Shown: positions 51,042-51,720 of the stretch, in pieces | Position numbering within the stretch: position 1 is the first letter of the stretch | Layout of the letters: each line of letters starts with the position of its first letter | NCBI GenBank assembly: GCA_904420025.1 | Contig: CAJFTW010000081.1 | Location: 1 to 51,720, forward strand | Reading direction: 5' to 3' | DNA length: 51,720 nt | Source: Candidatus Pseudolachnospira avium | GTDB taxonomy: Bacteria; Bacillota; Clostridia; Lachnospirales; Lachnospiraceae | Position numbers and translations under genes: made by a program | Notes under the pieces: generated by a model | Told to the model about the DNA's origin: nothing | The model's database searches: none | What the model saw: only the letters and a program-made list of their open reading frames with translations

Positions 51042-51070
51042 ATCAATCCCTCCCTTGAAAATTTTCTTTC

Positions 51071-51076
51071 ATTATA
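51071..51076 (-). promoter_or_regulatory. -10 box of the flavin reductase gene
   Basis: TATAAT on the minus strand, about 30 bases before the start codon; the -35 region (TTCTGT at 17-18 bases) is weak. Confidence 0.5.
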
Positions 51077-51182
51077 CACCGGTTGGGGGTAGAACAGAAG
51101 ACGCTCTTTGTTATAGGATGATAAGCTTGCGGTTTCTACTGACGGCTGTGGCAAATTGGCGCTTGCGGCGGAGCAGAATGGC

Positions 51183-51639
51183 CTATTCCTTCTGCTCCGC
51201 TCTCCAGACCGCAGCTTCCGCCAAGAGGCAGTCAATCTGCTCCTGTTTTCCCGCTGTATAACGCTTACGGTCATCGGGGAACCGGGAAGCCAGCCTTTGC
51301 TTGCAGGCATCATACATGAATATGCTGGGTCCGTACATCCTTTTCAAAATCTCCCATGACAAACAGCAGCTGCCCTTTCACATCTTCTCCGCGGAAAACA
51401 ACTCCACTCTGTTCCAGCACTGCTTTATAAGCTAGAATATCCTCTAATTTGCGGACACCAACAACCACATCCAGAATTGGTTTGGCATGGATGGAAGGGA
51501 CAGCCGTACTGCCCACATGCTGAATATCCACCGCAACCCCTGCCAAAAGCCCCTTCAAGCTTTCAATGGCCTTCTCTGCCTCTCCGCGCCACTCGTCCTG
51601 ATGCTCTGCCAGTTTTACCGTACCTCTTTTTAAACCAAT
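51183..51639 (-). pseudogene. decayed GrpB-family (UPF0157) gene
   Basis: Minus-strand codons from 51639 read I-GLKRGTVKLAEHQDEW, EAEKAIESLKGLLAG, DIQHVGSTAVPSIHAKPILD and DVRTQHIHV, a GrpB nucleotidyltransferase-like N-terminal part with its HVGSTAVP motif. The first codon is ATT where family members have ATG, so the start appears lost. After HIHV about 30 residues are missing and the frame changes; the family's C-terminus resumes as KQRLASRFPDDRKRYTAGKQ and ends at TAG 51185-51183. Lost start plus internal deletion: not functional. Confidence 0.8.
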
Positions 51640-51720
51640 TCAATCCTTTGGTTCCATCAGCCAATCCAGTAAATACCGTACCTGTATCCCATTGTAATTT
51701 CCGGGCGTTAGCCGATCCAT
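51640..51720 (-). CDS. C-terminal fragment of a gene running off the right edge
   Basis: The last 81 bases encode, on the minus strand, DRLTPGNYNGIQVRYLLDWL followed by five residues and a TGA at 51642-51640, immediately before the GrpB remnant. Whether the edge ATG (51720-51718) is the true start cannot be known; more probably the gene continues beyond the window. I do not recognise the family from 27 codons. Confidence 0.45.
   Translation of the reverse strand: MDRLTPGNYNGIQVRYLLDWLMEPKD

Noticed and set aside
1-51720. tRNA or rRNA genes, or intact insertion sequences
   Set aside because: No cloverleaf-like sequences, rRNA motifs, transposase genes with DDE motifs or terminal inverted repeats were found on reading both strands.

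Overview
The window looks like chromosomal DNA from a moderately GC-rich member of the Bacillota, class Clostridia, most likely Lachnospiraceae. The evidence is strong AGGAGG-type ribosome binding sites, frequent ATGA start-stop overlaps, several TTG starts, and families typical of that group: a TetM-like GTPase fused to a YacP domain, MBOAT/DHHW/DUF4358 genes, ECF transporters, and AAA-ATPase/PDDEXK genes. No rRNA, tRNA, CRISPR array, prophage or intact insertion sequence was found. The organism assignment is inference.

Layout. 87-7897 (-): a tight seven-gene operon for translation and tRNA modification (ribosomal-protection-like GTPase/NYN nuclease fusion, ABC-class ATPase, TadA, small membrane protein, BirA, a small acidic protein, DusB). 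7968-10270: a decayed AlbA_2 regulator, a DUF5714 gene and an AraC remnant. 10287-15222 (-): a three-gene operon of two lipoproteins and a large secreted protein. 15357-20859 (-): a three-gene operon of an AAA ATPase/PD-(D/E)XK protein, an unknown helical protein and a pRiA4b/SEC-C protein, behind a leader of 51-bp tandem repeats. 21240-21542: an SDR gene collapsed by an internal deletion.

21666-32749 is the most distinctive region. A module of SLC13-type transporter, hydrolase B and hydrolase A occurs twice in tandem on the minus strand. The copy nearest the regulators appears intact. In the second copy hydrolase B is frameshifted, and the module is followed by an MBL-fold hydrolase and an M24 peptidase. 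Both copies start from the same kind of promoter, preceded by a conserved upstream element and followed by a leader hairpin whose loop is conserved while its stem differs. Two overlapping LysR genes are divergent from the module. The set reads as uptake plus stepwise hydrolysis of an unknown, probably anionic, ester- or amide-containing substrate.

32817-40767 holds small accessory genes: GNAT, a nuclease remnant, carboxymuconolactone decarboxylase and cupin, CoA-disulfide reductase with rhodanese domain, nitroreductase behind an ArsR remnant, and a radical SAM protein with a TetR regulator. 41083-47062 (+) is an ECF transporter operon (S, fused double ATPase, T) with a PHP phosphoesterase, an inositol-monophosphatase-family enzyme and a MurR/RpiR regulator, which suggests a phosphorylated small molecule or polyol. 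47089-50284 (-) is an MBOAT/DHHW/DUF4358 operon for O-acylation of a surface polymer. The right end holds a flavin reductase, a decayed GrpB gene and the tail of one more gene.

Several loci are visibly broken (AlbA_2, AraC, SDR, hydrolase B1, nuclease tail, ArsR, GrpB), mostly by internal deletions or truncation. This suggests ongoing gene loss in accessory regions.
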